From Mactra quadrangularis (lineage: Eukaryota > Mollusca > Bivalvia > Venerida > Mactridae), in contig CM046307.1 of the NCBI GenBank assembly GCA_025267735.1, forward strand, positions 50,759,395-50,823,394: a stretch of DNA of 64,000 nucleotides, given 5' to 3'. The position numbers were made by a program, and so were the translations under genes. The notes beneath the pieces were generated by a model. That model was not told where the DNA came from. It did not search any database and was given only the letters and a program-made list of their open reading frames with translations. Positions 1-11,600 of the stretch are shown piece by piece. Positions within the stretch are counted from its first letter, which is position 1. Each line of letters begins with the position of its first letter.

Positions 1-917
1 TTGGATATTTGCCAGAGCTAAGTGGGTTCATATAGAATACAAACGATCACATGACCTGGATATTATTGATTACCACAAGTTATGTTGTTGAAATCTGACA
101 GTTTTGCTTCAACTGGAGAAATTGGACAAAACCAGGCTTGACCTATTTAGATAGTGTTGATAAAAGTACTTTTTCTAAATAACTATAGCATACAATCCTC
201 AGAAAGTTGATTGCACTGAGATGTTTTAATTTAATGAAATCTAGGGGAATTACCTAAAGATTCCTCCTAAATGTTATTTTAATGCTTTTTAAAAAAAAAT
301 TCTAGCAATTTTTTTTAAAGTTATGTATGCCAAAAATATAAAATTCAATGCTTCAATTTTTAGATACTGACCATTTCAGTGTCATAATAAAAACTTCAAA
401 AAAGTATGAAACCATATAAACTACTGACATTTCTGAACTGATTAAAATGCAAAGTTGGCAACATAGAAAACTGCAGCAGATTGCAAACATATTTTTATGT
501 ATCATTTTCATCATCAAAACATCAGAATGTTATGAGAGTACACCCAAAGATTTTGTCAACAAATGATATATCATGCACAAAGAAAAGTAAACATACATGT
601 TGAAAGATTTATAACACCAAATGAATAACAATAAATTGCTTACTGTAAATAATTACAATAAGACTAATTTGCAACATGCATTTTAAAAATGACAATAGTC
701 AAAATATTTGCCTGATGATTTGCAAGAGTGAGTAAAGTAGGCATACATACGTAGCATCTTAAATCATGATCTGTATGGATGAAGTTAAAATGGCATGCAA
801 AAGATGACAAAACAGTTGCCAAAAACAACAAATAAATTGAATTCTCACACATAGCAAAAACGTTTTATCTGCATGTTAAAGAGTGCTCCAAAGGTAAGTA
901 AATGAATGCATGCTCAC
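1..917. other. AT-rich non-coding stretch, probably intron of the minus-strand gene
   Basis: Lies 3' of the donor at 917 on the minus strand. Short ORFs here have no recognisable protein character. No repeat family seen elsewhere in the window was detected. Confidence 0.5.
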
Positions 918-1122
918 CATTAAATTTTTTAACTGGAATGTCAGCAGCTCTCCTTTTCTTTTTTCTATTCCTATTTGTGTTTGGACAATTGAGTATTTGG
1001 TTATTTTCACAATCCCTGAAGTCAATTTCCATATCCATATCCATTGCCTGTCCGTTGTCCAGCATAAGTGTCGAGGGTCTGGGTGGGGATAGCCGACTGC
1101 TAAAGGATGGTGATTGGTCCAC
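918..1122 (-). CDS. Unrecognised minus-strand gene, shared internal coding exon
   Basis: Read on the minus strand, an ATTTCAG acceptor precedes 1122 and a GTGAGC donor follows 918. The 205-nt exon opens in phase 0 (VDQSPSFSSRLSPPRPST) and leaves in phase 1. It has a Ser/Pro-rich start, an acidic methionine-rich run (AMDMDMEIDF), then a basic cluster RNRKKKRRA that could be a nuclear localisation signal. No family is recognised. The gene continues beyond the left edge of the window. Coding nature is supported by clean splice sites and in-phase upstream exons. Confidence 0.62.
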
Positions 1123-1219
1123 CTGAAATAATTATAAAAAAATAACATTAAAAACGTAAAACAATTATTTAAATGAAATCAAAACTGAAAACAGAAACAA
1201 TATAAAACCCCAAACTTAC

Positions 1220-1252
1220 AGGTTCATAGCAAAGTTCATATGCTACTCCCAT
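1220..1252 (-). CDS. Candidate alternative first coding exon of the minus-strand gene
   Basis: On the minus strand, ATG at 1252 reads MGVAYELCYEP and reaches a strong donor, CCT|GTAAGT, at 1220/1219. Exit phase 0 fits the exon at 918-1122. No convincing acceptor lies directly upstream of this ATG, so it would be the first coding exon of a separate transcript. It could instead be a chance ORF next to a chance donor. Confidence 0.42.
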
Positions 1253-1783
1253 TTTGAATCACAAAAGAACATTAAACAGATTTGAAATATCACAGGGTTG
1301 CTTTTAAATCAGATGTGCACTTCTCCACTCCAACAAGGCAGCTCTCCAAATGAAAGTGAATTGATGATTATATACTTTATGTATACATATAAAAGGTGTG
1401 AAAAACAAGTAATTACTCAACATAATAGAGAGTATATTTAGAGTTAAAAAGGTGTGAACATCTTGAAAATGTAGCATACAACCAATCAGGGACAATCAAA
1501 CCATTTAATTGAAAAATAATCCCAATATGATTAGTACAATTAGACTGAATAGATGAGACAAAATTTCAAGTCTGTCATAAATCAAATGGCAAGTGACAAT
1601 TTTGACAACATGATTGGTTTAAAAAGAAGGTAAGTTCAATTTTTGAAACCTTGAAACTCAAATTCTAATCAACGATTTAAATAAAATCAACATAGAAAAC
1701 AAATTGATTTTTAAAATTTAACAAATCTAAAAAGTAAACGAACAACAACAATGGATTAAAATTCGAAACAAAAGATAACTTAC

Positions 1784-1798
1784 AAGTGTATCCAACAT
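1784..1798 (-). CDS. Candidate first coding exon of the minus-strand gene (MLDTL)
   Basis: On the minus strand, ATG at 1798 reads MLDTL and meets the donor CTT|GTAAGT at 1784/1783. Exit phase 0 joins in frame to VDQSPS of the exon at 918-1122. It lies at the edge of the shared upstream region facing CHERP, where a first exon would be expected. Very short, so support is the donor, the phase and the position. Confidence 0.5.
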
Positions 1799-2626
1799 TT
1801 TGATGGTTTATTCCGTCGATTTTATTAAATAATATAAATTTTATCCGATTTTAATTTAGCCCTTTGTAAAACCCTTTCCACTAAATTCCACTTTTTTAGA
1901 CCTACGCCCGATTTTAACATTTCAATCTACAGGCCCATCTTTCGTCTTTGCTTTCTAAACCAACACTAAAGCTAACTTGCGTCAGGCGATCTTATTTATC
2001 GAATACGTGTACTATCCAGTGAGTCATTAAGCATGACCTTTAACCCCGTTTACGTATGCTTATTTCCTCGCTTGTTTACATCAGCAGACGGAAATAGGTC
2101 ATATGTTTGCGGCCAGTAACAACCCTTTTCCTAATAGAATTTTGTTACAAAATGTATAGTATAGTTTAGAGGAGAGCTCATTTAAGTTGTTGCATTGTGT
2201 TTAAAAATCAGTGCATCATTACCTGTTTCATATTAGCGTATCGAAGTTCTGCCTGTATTTCTTTCATCTCTCCATTTTGTTATGATGCAGTTAAAAGAAA
2301 GATGGACGGGTTTTCAGTGTATTTCTATGCGAAACCGGAGACAAAGAAAAAATAGAAAACCAGTCAAAATAAAAATACATTTTTATTCCAAAAATAAATT
2401 TTTGTATCTTAATGTACATGCTACCTTTTCAACTTAATAATTTTTTATTAATAATGTTAAAATTATAAAATATTGTATGTCAAACATTTGCGAAAATACA
2501 TAAATATCATCAATGTCTGACTGACGCTTTTTGTTTTGATTTTCAAGCGTCTCGGTGAATTTCACGCCGTTGAAATTTTGAGGATAAACGGGCATTCCTG
2601 CCTGAACTACACCTTTTCAACTCACA
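1799..2626. promoter_or_regulatory. CHERP: Divergent intergenic region between CHERP and the minus-strand gene
   Basis: About 0.83 kb separates two opposed start codons. It should hold both 5' UTRs and either a shared bidirectional promoter or two back-to-back promoters. The block at about 1910-2130 and the 60 bp before the CHERP ATG are richer in CpG and GC than the surroundings. No TATA box or named factor site can be called with confidence, and no repeat from the window's families is visible. Confidence 0.5.
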
Positions 2627-2651
2627 ATGGACCTTCCAAAGCCACCTGACG
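2627..2651 (+). CDS. CHERP: CHERP coding exon 1 (start codon)
   Basis: ATG at 2627 opens MDLPKPPD plus the first base of codon 9, followed by the donor GGTATG with GT at 2652-2653. The short, proline-containing start resembles the N-terminus of vertebrate CHERP (M-x-P-PPDD). The split codon G|AC gives Asp on joining to exon 2. Upstream, 2530-2626 is CpG-containing and looks like the 5' UTR and promoter edge. Too short to call alone; it is supported by the in-frame join to the SURP exon. Confidence 0.82.
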
Positions 2652-5600
2652 GTATGTTGTTAATTAACCAAACTGTAAATGTGTTGCTGATATGGATGAT
2701 AATGGCAAAATGAAGCATTGATGGGTGTCTGATTTATTCGGCCTAAGAATATTCGTACCCTAAATTGCCAAAGTTTGCATTGCAGTCATCAATTAATATG
2801 ATACGGGTTAATGTCCCAAATGTTAACAATGTCAGTAAACAGACTTTTTATTACCATGGTATTTTAGACTGGAATTCACTTCCAGAAGAAATCAAAGCTG
2901 TGAAAAATTTCCAGAAATACAAACTTCTTGTCAAAAAATATTTACTTAGTAAACAGGTTACAGAATGTACCCAAGATTTTATATACTAGTAATACATGTT
3001 TTATTAGATATATACTATTGATCTGTTTTATTAGACATATGTCATATGCGTCTGTGATAATATGTGCTTGTAGCATACTTTTAATAATCCTGTTTTTGAA
3101 CAAAGTCTTGTCCTCAATAATTGTTTTTTTTTCTATTTTTTTAAACAATTTGTTATTCCCTTAAATGGACCCCATTGGAAATAAGCTTTCAGCTTAATGG
3201 GTTATCCATAGGTTCTTAGTACTTGATTACAACACATGTCTATTCTAATATATTATTAAAAGTATGTCGAGCTATGGTTGTACACTGTTTTAAGTCATAA
3301 TATGCTAGTCAATAGTTTTTAGTTCATCTTGTCTTATCAACATATATACTGATGTTAAACTTTTATCTGTGATTTTATTGAATATTTCTGTGATATTGTG
3401 TTATAATGTGCTAATGATCTTAAATGTCAATAAATAAATAAATAAATAGTAGTGCTGGAGAAATTTTAAGGTGATGAGTTGGATGACAGCAATGCTGCTA
3501 CTCTCTCAGTTTCATTGAGACTTCCATTTGTACATGTATAAATTTAGACATTATCCAGCAATTATATTTGATAGCCATGAGATAAACCAATTTTGTAAAT
3601 CAGTCAACAAAACCACCTGAATTTTTTGTTTGTTATGTTAATTGTTATATTGAACAATTAATGACTTATCAAGAAATCAGTGATAACAGTGATTTTTTCC
3701 AAACAACCACTCACTAATTGAACTGTTTAGTTTTGTTTATACTAATTTATTTTAGCTCGATTGTAAAACAAGTTTTTAAAACTTAGGTTTACCACTTTCG
3801 AGTCTGCTTCCTTAGTTCCTGGTCCCCCAGTACTGAGCTAGTCGGATAAAGTTTCTTGCACAAGGAAATAATGAGGTAGGTTTTGGATGGGATTTGAACC
3901 AAGGTGGAGCTGTCTATCCCATGATTACCAGTCCAACGTTGTTACAGCTCGGCCACTCCTGCTGTCTTCAAATATAAAACATTTCATATTTTCATATAGG
4001 CTATTCAAAGCTCTTGTATAGTAATTCTGGTTTAGTTTCTTGGGAGCTTATCCAAAACAAGATGTTGTATTTACTACTGTTGTAGTGTCTAAAAGAAGTC
4101 TAGAAAAAATTACCTGGGACTTAAACCAAGATATTGCCAACCAGATATTCATTATTGCATAGAATAAAAGTAAAATATTCTTAGAGAAATTAAGAAAATT
4201 TTTGTCTTATGTCCACTATTTTATTTACTATAAATTTTACATCTCTATAATTTTACATATTTCAGACCCAGATTTAAAGAATATCATTGATAAACTAGCC
4301 AATTTTGTTGCTAGAAATGGACCTGAGTTTGAAAGTATGACCAAACAAAAACAACAAGATAACCCTAAGTTTTCCTTCTTGTTTGGTGGAGAACACTACA
4401 GCTATTACCAATATAAAGTTCAAACAGAGCAAGCTAGTAAGAGTTTAGTTTTTATTATTGTTACATTTGTTGAGCTGTTTTAAGTACTGACTGACCAATA
4501 TTTTTATGATTATGACCTAGTATTCTGTTTCATACAATGGTCAGTTTCATATAAGTATGTTTTCACTCTTTGATATAACCAGTGTTATTTTTTCCCAGCC
4601 ATTTTGGGGCTGAAATTTCTCCCCTCCCATATATTTTTTATCTATGTAAAATTCCATGTCTTCAAATTTTGTGCTGTTAAATTCATTTTTCAACATAATA
4701 GTGATTTCTCAGGTGTAGATACTTCAATAGCAGGGCTCAACATTTTAAAATAGGTTGACCAATTTGACAAGCAACTATAGATTTGACTTGCCTGAACCAA
4801 ATATTTACTAGAAGTAACAGGTTGCTGCACTCCAAATATAGGTCCTAGCGGCAATCAGACAAGCTTTAATATCAAGCCCAGAGTAGTTTAAAATTTTAAA
4901 TAAAAAGATAGAATTTATTCTTTGACAAATAAGTTTTGCGGCTAATTAAATTTTGTTGTTATTTTTCCCTGTAAAAACACCATCTAATACTATTTTTTGG
5001 TTGGAAAAATTCATCAGCTTAAGTTCCTAATCAAATTAGCTGTTCCTGAAAAAGATTAATATTTTTAAGAGCTTACCTGCTGCATTATGTTATATCTTCT
5101 AATTATCTTTTTCTTGAAATTAGAATTTACTCTATACTTGTTGTTGCTTGCATCTTCTTTCTTTAATGAACTGTTCTGAAATTGATCATACTATTGATAA
5201 TACTAACGTTATTGATATGAGGTGGGTTATTAAAAAAGTCATATCAGTAGTGTGAAATTTTGTGAACACTAAATTAGGCCAAGAAAAAAAATCTTAAGAT
5301 TCTATTACCAACATGGTTCACAAAATATGGCCTTCCTTTGTTTTTTTCAAATTTGTCATCTTACCGGGTTAGTATTGAATGTTTTATTTAGGTGCTGTGT
5401 CATGCAAATTTTTCTCCCTTCTGTTCCCTTGCACTCTTTAAAATCTTGCCATAATTAGACAGAAATGGTGCCATAATTCTACTGACTGCCTCCCAGCTCT
5501 CTTCCTAGTTTTAGCATAATTATACATGATATGTAGAAGCTATGTGGTAAATTTGTTCAATGATTTAAGTGTTATAGAGATCTCATAAAATAAATTGTTT

Positions 5601-8600
5601 TCTCTTACATTTACAACTTTAAGACTCGAAGTCTGACTAGGATGACTGTAGGTTAGTAAGTTGTTTCCATCTAACATTATATTAGTTAGGGTGGTTAGAC
5701 TTTGACTGTTTATCTTCTTTTATTAGGTACTTTAGTCAGTTATCTTTCCCTGATAAAACCTGAAGCAATCCAATTGGTAAGTAGGTCCTTACAGTTGGAA
5801 TTCTCAGATTTTATCATTGAATTCCTATGTAATGATAACAAAATATTTCATCTAATATCTTTCTTGTTAATGAAGATATTAACAGAAGTGATGAAATTTA
5901 GATAGTTCTTTACCCTAAAAATACATAGCTTTAATTTCAAACAAATTAAATGATTTACAAAAAAGTTATTTAAGATTAACTTTAGCAAATTGGCATTAAA
6001 AAGTAAGGGTAAAATCCGAGTAATCCAACTGATAGGACCTACCTATTTGAAGAGTATACAAGGGGAAATAACTGACTAAAGTCCCTTATTGGGTTTAACA
6101 CCATGTCAACACAAATTATGATAATTTTACAGAGGCCAGCTCATCTAACCTAGCTTTCCTGGACCTTGGTCTATAACCAGGAGACTAGGTCTCATTCTAC
6201 ATGAGTTTTTGCTTTAAATTTAAATGTCTAAAAGCCCTAGCCCAAGTTATTACATTGTATAGTGATTCCCCAAAATCAACTAACCCAACTATATGAAATA
6301 AGAAATTTTCACTCGCATCACATTGACTTCCCCGGGCTTCGGGCTTTTTGCAACACAGACTGCATCCATTGACTGAGAAGATTTATATTTAAAAGTCATA
6401 TCTGCAATAAGTTGGATTCACTTGTCTTCATTCTTAAAAGTTAAAACTATAACAAAATGAGTAATTAAAAAAAATGGTCTTGGTAGTCAATCAATTTTCT
6501 CATAAATATGTTTGAGAGCCTAAAAAATAATTTCTATTGTCCTATTATGTACAAATATTCTTGTACCCGATTGCATAATATTTTGTAACTAGACTTATTT
6601 ATTTTATTTGCTGATGTAATAATTAGTTAACTCTAAAATTAAACACACAATACCTGTCATCATGTATACACTTAGTTTTTGGATTACCCAATGTTCTAAA
6701 AATAGATCTTCTAGAAGTTTCTATAAATAGATTTACACGTATAGAGTTGTATATGGTGTGATAGTCAGGTAGACTCAATTATAGGTTTAAAATAGTCTCA
6801 TTGTATTAACACGTTGACTGACACGACGAGCGACATGACGTGGCTTATTATGTGGCTTAAAATTTCCCATAGTATGATCATTCAGATCATTCGTCTTCAT
6901 AGTAAAAAGATAATATTTGTATACTAAATATAAATTGACTCATATTGCATCATATTGTGGGGCGTTTTTATGTATCAACAGATTTGATCATTTCATGATT
7001 ATAATGAAATTATATTTTGTTCCATAAATAGAATATTACTGTCAATGTCATTAAAAATGTATTAAAAGAGAATTATGACAGAGATTTAATAATCTGAATT
7101 ATAGTTGAACTTTTATAATCTGAATTAAATAGAACTTTTATAAGCTGATATTAGCAATAGTCTAGAAAGTTCTTGTTGCTCACAGATAATAATGTGTACA
7201 TGAATGTTTAATGGTCATGTTATTAATTTGTTCTAGAACATTTCACGTTCCCAGTCTGATGCAAGAGTGAGAGTAATTTAAAATGTATTCTTGTTGTTGC
7301 ATGCTCAGGTTCTATAGTCTCATGATCTTCAATAATTACTAATGACGTAAACAAATACTTGTTTTGCCGCATATTTCTTTTCCCAGACAATTAATTGAAT
7401 GACATCAAAAGGGCATGAAATAACTACTTTCATTATTTTCCCCCCAAAAATCCCAATTTTCAGTCCTGTGAGTTTTGATCATTTGCTCCTAATATTCCAC
7501 ACACAAATATTAAATCAAGCAGTAAACTAGGCCTTGTTCAAAAAAAGTTTGTGGGGAGAAGTTAGAGTAAACAATTACTACTAAGTCTAATGTGGGCATT
7601 TTTGAACAAAGAATTGTAAAATTTATTTTATGCACTATTTGAATCTTTTCTATTTTTGGCTGCTGCACATCATGTCTATTACAGCCTTTGTCTTAACCCT
7701 ATTAGACTGAAGTTCTGTAGCATGTTCAATTACACAAAACGTTACAGAACGTTACATAACAATACATTCGGAACTCCTCGGCCATTCGCTGCGAATAACC
7801 TAATCTAATACACAAATATGAGATCGTTAAGGCAATAAGTGATGTTTCAAAATTTACGGACTAAAAACGAAATATCACTCAATGCCTAAACAATCATTAT
7901 ATTTCAGAGCAACAGATAATTTTTGGGGTTGATAGGTTACATACCACTAAATGGTTACCGGAAGTAGGCATTTACCGGAAGTAGAAAGTGTGACATGGTC
8001 GTTATTTATTTTTTGAGAGTGCATGGATACCTCATTTGTGGTGCTTTTTAATATTGAAGAGTATGTATGTCTTTGACAATGCTTTTCCTATGAAATTATG
8101 CAAAAATTCAATGGATCCGGTAAGTTTAGTCGCGAAAACTGGTTAAAAGGGGAGATGACTCTCTACGGCTGGTGAAGAGTTAAAAACCAGGACATTTTCA
8201 GGGTAGTAACTTTCAATCGAAATTTATTTTCTTATAAGTGACGTAACTTTTTTTCTAATACTGATCATTTTGAGGGGAATAGATAGATCTTTCAGCCTAT
8301 ATATGGTTTGGGGTATCTCACACCCCTGGGTCATAGTGTAATTTTTCATTGAAAATGAGACTTTTTATATACAACAAAGAAGGATTTTATTTAGTGGTAT
8401 GTAACCTGATAGGGTAATTACCCACTCATTCTGAAAAAATAGGGTACCAGGGATTTTTAATTGGGTAACAAATTTATTGATACCCGGTCATTTTGAAAAG
8501 AAAGGGTACTTTTTAAGAACATTCAATAATCTAGACATCTGTACATTAGGTGACCCTTCCTGAGCCCAGACCTTTGTCAATTTCAGAGACTCTTTGTAAT

Positions 8601-11600
8601 TTGTACAAATTTTACAACACAGTCTAGTATTGTCCTTTCCTTTGCAGACTACGAGCTAAGGAAATTTTTCTTCCCATTCTGCAATGTTTTTTTGGGTTAA
8701 TCGACGACCCGAGTGCCTTAAATCAGACTTAATGTTAATGCATAAAGCACGATCCAAAGAATTCTCGACGACCAAGTTTATCAATTCAATGACGAAGTCG
8801 TAACTGTCAGTCACCGTGCTTACAATAATTTCGTTCAATACACTATTTACAATATTTTCTGACTAGTTATCAGCCTTAAAGTACGTAAAAATATCATTTT
8901 TCTGTGATTACTTCTCAAATGTAGACTTTCTACGGCCTTTTGTCGACATTTTGGACACTTGATTACAGAAGCTTGATTACGTAAGCACCTGGGTGAAAAT
9001 GATCAACCATATTCCGCGACGCACCATTCCATTATATGCGGCCCTATTACGCATCGTCGGCGATTTTTTTGCGTAACCCGATTTTTTCAACATTTTTCGG
9101 TACGCATTAAAATTATTTTTAAAGGGTATTTCGTATTTTTTATTGCGTAATTATGCAAATACGCTGGTTATCTGTTGCTCTGATATTTGTTTACTTTAAC
9201 ACAGGTAGTTTCAAATAGCGTCTAAATATGTCCGAGATTATTCGCAGCGAATGGCCGAGGAGTTCCGAATGTATCGTTACTGAACGTTTTGTAACGTTAG
9301 CGGTAACTGAACGCAGGGCTGTACTAGTGAACATTGATTAAGACTAGTTAAAGAACTGATTTCATAAAGTCTGACTGGTTGATATTTTTGCCCATTACTG
9401 TTATACATAACAAATCAGGCCAGAACTTATGTAAATTTAAGGCGACAAATACTATCAAGTCACCTGAATATATTGTGAACTTGTCATCCAAAAACTGTGT
9501 TGTTCATGTGACAAATGACATGAGACACATTTTCGTTTAAAACAATTGAAGTGACATATTGAAGTACAATGTACATGTACGATGTTCAAGATAAGGCTTG
9601 AAAGACTATGTCCAGTCCTTGTTTATTTGATTTGTACCTTTAGTCATTGTGAAATAGTTTGAATTTTTACAACTTAATTGTAAAGCCTCTTATAATTGGT
9701 TTAAACATCTGTTGGATTCTCATGCAATTATTATGTACAATCCTTTTCTTACTTCAGGTGTCTTTTCACAGAAAGTCACTGAAATGGACTTTTACTGATT
9801 ACTCATTTTAGAATGTCCCTATTTTATGACTTGGACTTCCTTCACAGCTGTTACTTTTCTTACAGGATGTTTCTGTAAATATGTCTTGATTATGAAGTAA
9901 ACGACTCTTGCATGGGGATTTTTATGAATACTGTTTTCATGATGAATAGCCTTGCAAATATTTATTTGTCTATTTCTGCTCACCCAATGTAAAACATGTA
10001 TAGAAATATGACTGTATAATGGTATGATGTATTGACTTTATTATTGACTTTAAGTCTTACATTGATCCTATATTGAAAGTACAAAATGCATTATGTGAGA
10101 GACAATGTCATCTACAGGTCGTTTTTTGTAACATTTCATGTATGTAAACATGGCCAGTTCATTAAAAACCAATATTTGGGGGTGAAATAATGATTTAATA
10201 GTTTTAGTTATTAGCTGAATTTTTTAACGAAAAATTTCGTTTGATAGTCTTCCAAAAAAGCGGGCGGGAGGGCGGTAGGGCCTTCGTGTCGTAAACAATT
10301 GCATTAAAGTTTTTTCTTTACCATATATTTTTGCCATGTATTGTCAGATCTTTATGAAACTTCATACAATGATGACATACCATGTGATGAATAGAGTTAG
10401 AAAGTAACCACAACTCTACCTGGCTTTATTATGGGTTATTTCCGTTGGTAATTTTTGCATTAAAGTTTTTAGTATGTTTGTTATATCTCTGTCATTTATG
10501 GTCAGAACTTGATGAAAATCCGGCTTTAATGTGATTTCCACGTAACATTTCTAGTTATTGGACCTATTTTATGGACATATCATCATATACAATTAACAAT
10601 ATGAACTTTTTAGCTAAATCAATGCCAAAGATTTTTTAATTAGTCTGTTTAAATCAGTAAAATGATAAAAGTGCATCAGCTGAATCACCTATTGAGTGAG
10701 CAAATCTATTGTTTGAAGTACATTAACATGCATGACCTAGTATACTATCTATATATTGACTTAGTTCTCTGTAAAAAAACTTTATTGATATGAAATCTGG
10801 AGATGCCTGCTGTAAAAGTACATTTCTATTTTTGAATACAAAGTATGGGAACTGTTGTCTTATAAAAGAATAGAAAATTGACTTGACATTATAAGGTATT
10901 GATGTACTTTAAGTTGCTATATCTTAAAGACAATAGAAGCTCCTACTTGATGGTCGATGGAATGTCAAGTATGTGCTAGCTGCTTCAAGCCCCTAGTATA
11001 CATCTATGTATATATTTGATTGTTGGATCAACATAGTTGCCATTATAGTTTATGTGAATCTTGTTACAAACCAACCATGCAGACCTATATGGTAACATTA
11101 ATTGTTAGAAATGTCCTAAATTCTCTGATTTTGAAACAAAAAAATTCAGCATGGACAAAATATTGTCAATTCCACTTTGGGAATGAGACTGTAAATTTTT
11201 CAAAAAGGCTGCTGTTAGCTTGTGAATTACTTTCTATTACTTGACAATGCCCTTAATACATTGCTTTGTTACATTCATAACTTGAATTATTGAAAATTCC
11301 CTTTAATGATTATCAAATTTGCTTCAACATCCGAACAAAACCAATTTCTAATCTTTTTTGCGTATTATCATAATATTGCCCTATTTTATTCGTCACAGCC
11401 TGGGTCATAGAGAAATGGGTCATACAGCTGTTGTCCCATCACACCATACTTAGTAATAATAATGGTAATATATCTAGCTCATTATGTTGCTATGTGGAAG
11501 TATATTGTATTGAACTGATTTGTTCCCAGCCGCACTGTTTCTATCTGACTCATTGACAGCTGGTTTTCTATTGGTTCGTTCTCTAAATGGCAATAATCTG

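Larger units (their letters stand above)
2652..4265 (+). other. CHERP: CHERP intron 1
   Basis: 1614 bp, GT-AG. Holds the truncated LINE (about 2700-3448) and a family-D SINE (3785-3967). The remainder, 3449-3784 and 3968-4265, is AT-rich with nothing recognised. Confidence 0.85.
7723..9313. mobile_element. Mutator-like DNA element with long inverted termini (about 1.6 kb)
   Basis: The left end (7723 onward: GTTCAATTAC..AACGTTACAGAACGTTAC..AATACATTCGGAACTCCTCGGCCATTCGCTGCGAATAA) is the imperfect reverse complement of the right end up to 9313. The inner 34 bp from CATTCGGAACT are almost perfect. Homology resumes at AGAGCAACAGATAA (about 7906 and 9167). Weak similarity may extend the ends to 7690 and 9344. 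No direct duplication was found at the outer ends. It shares its CATTCGGAAC motif with the smaller elements at 21868 and 57164. Contains a broken ORF (8656-8949) and a nested 472-bp element. Confidence 0.72.

Noticed and set aside
5702..5905. Plus-strand open frame of 67 codons with hydrophobic start
   Set aside because: No splice support, no domain and AT-driven composition.
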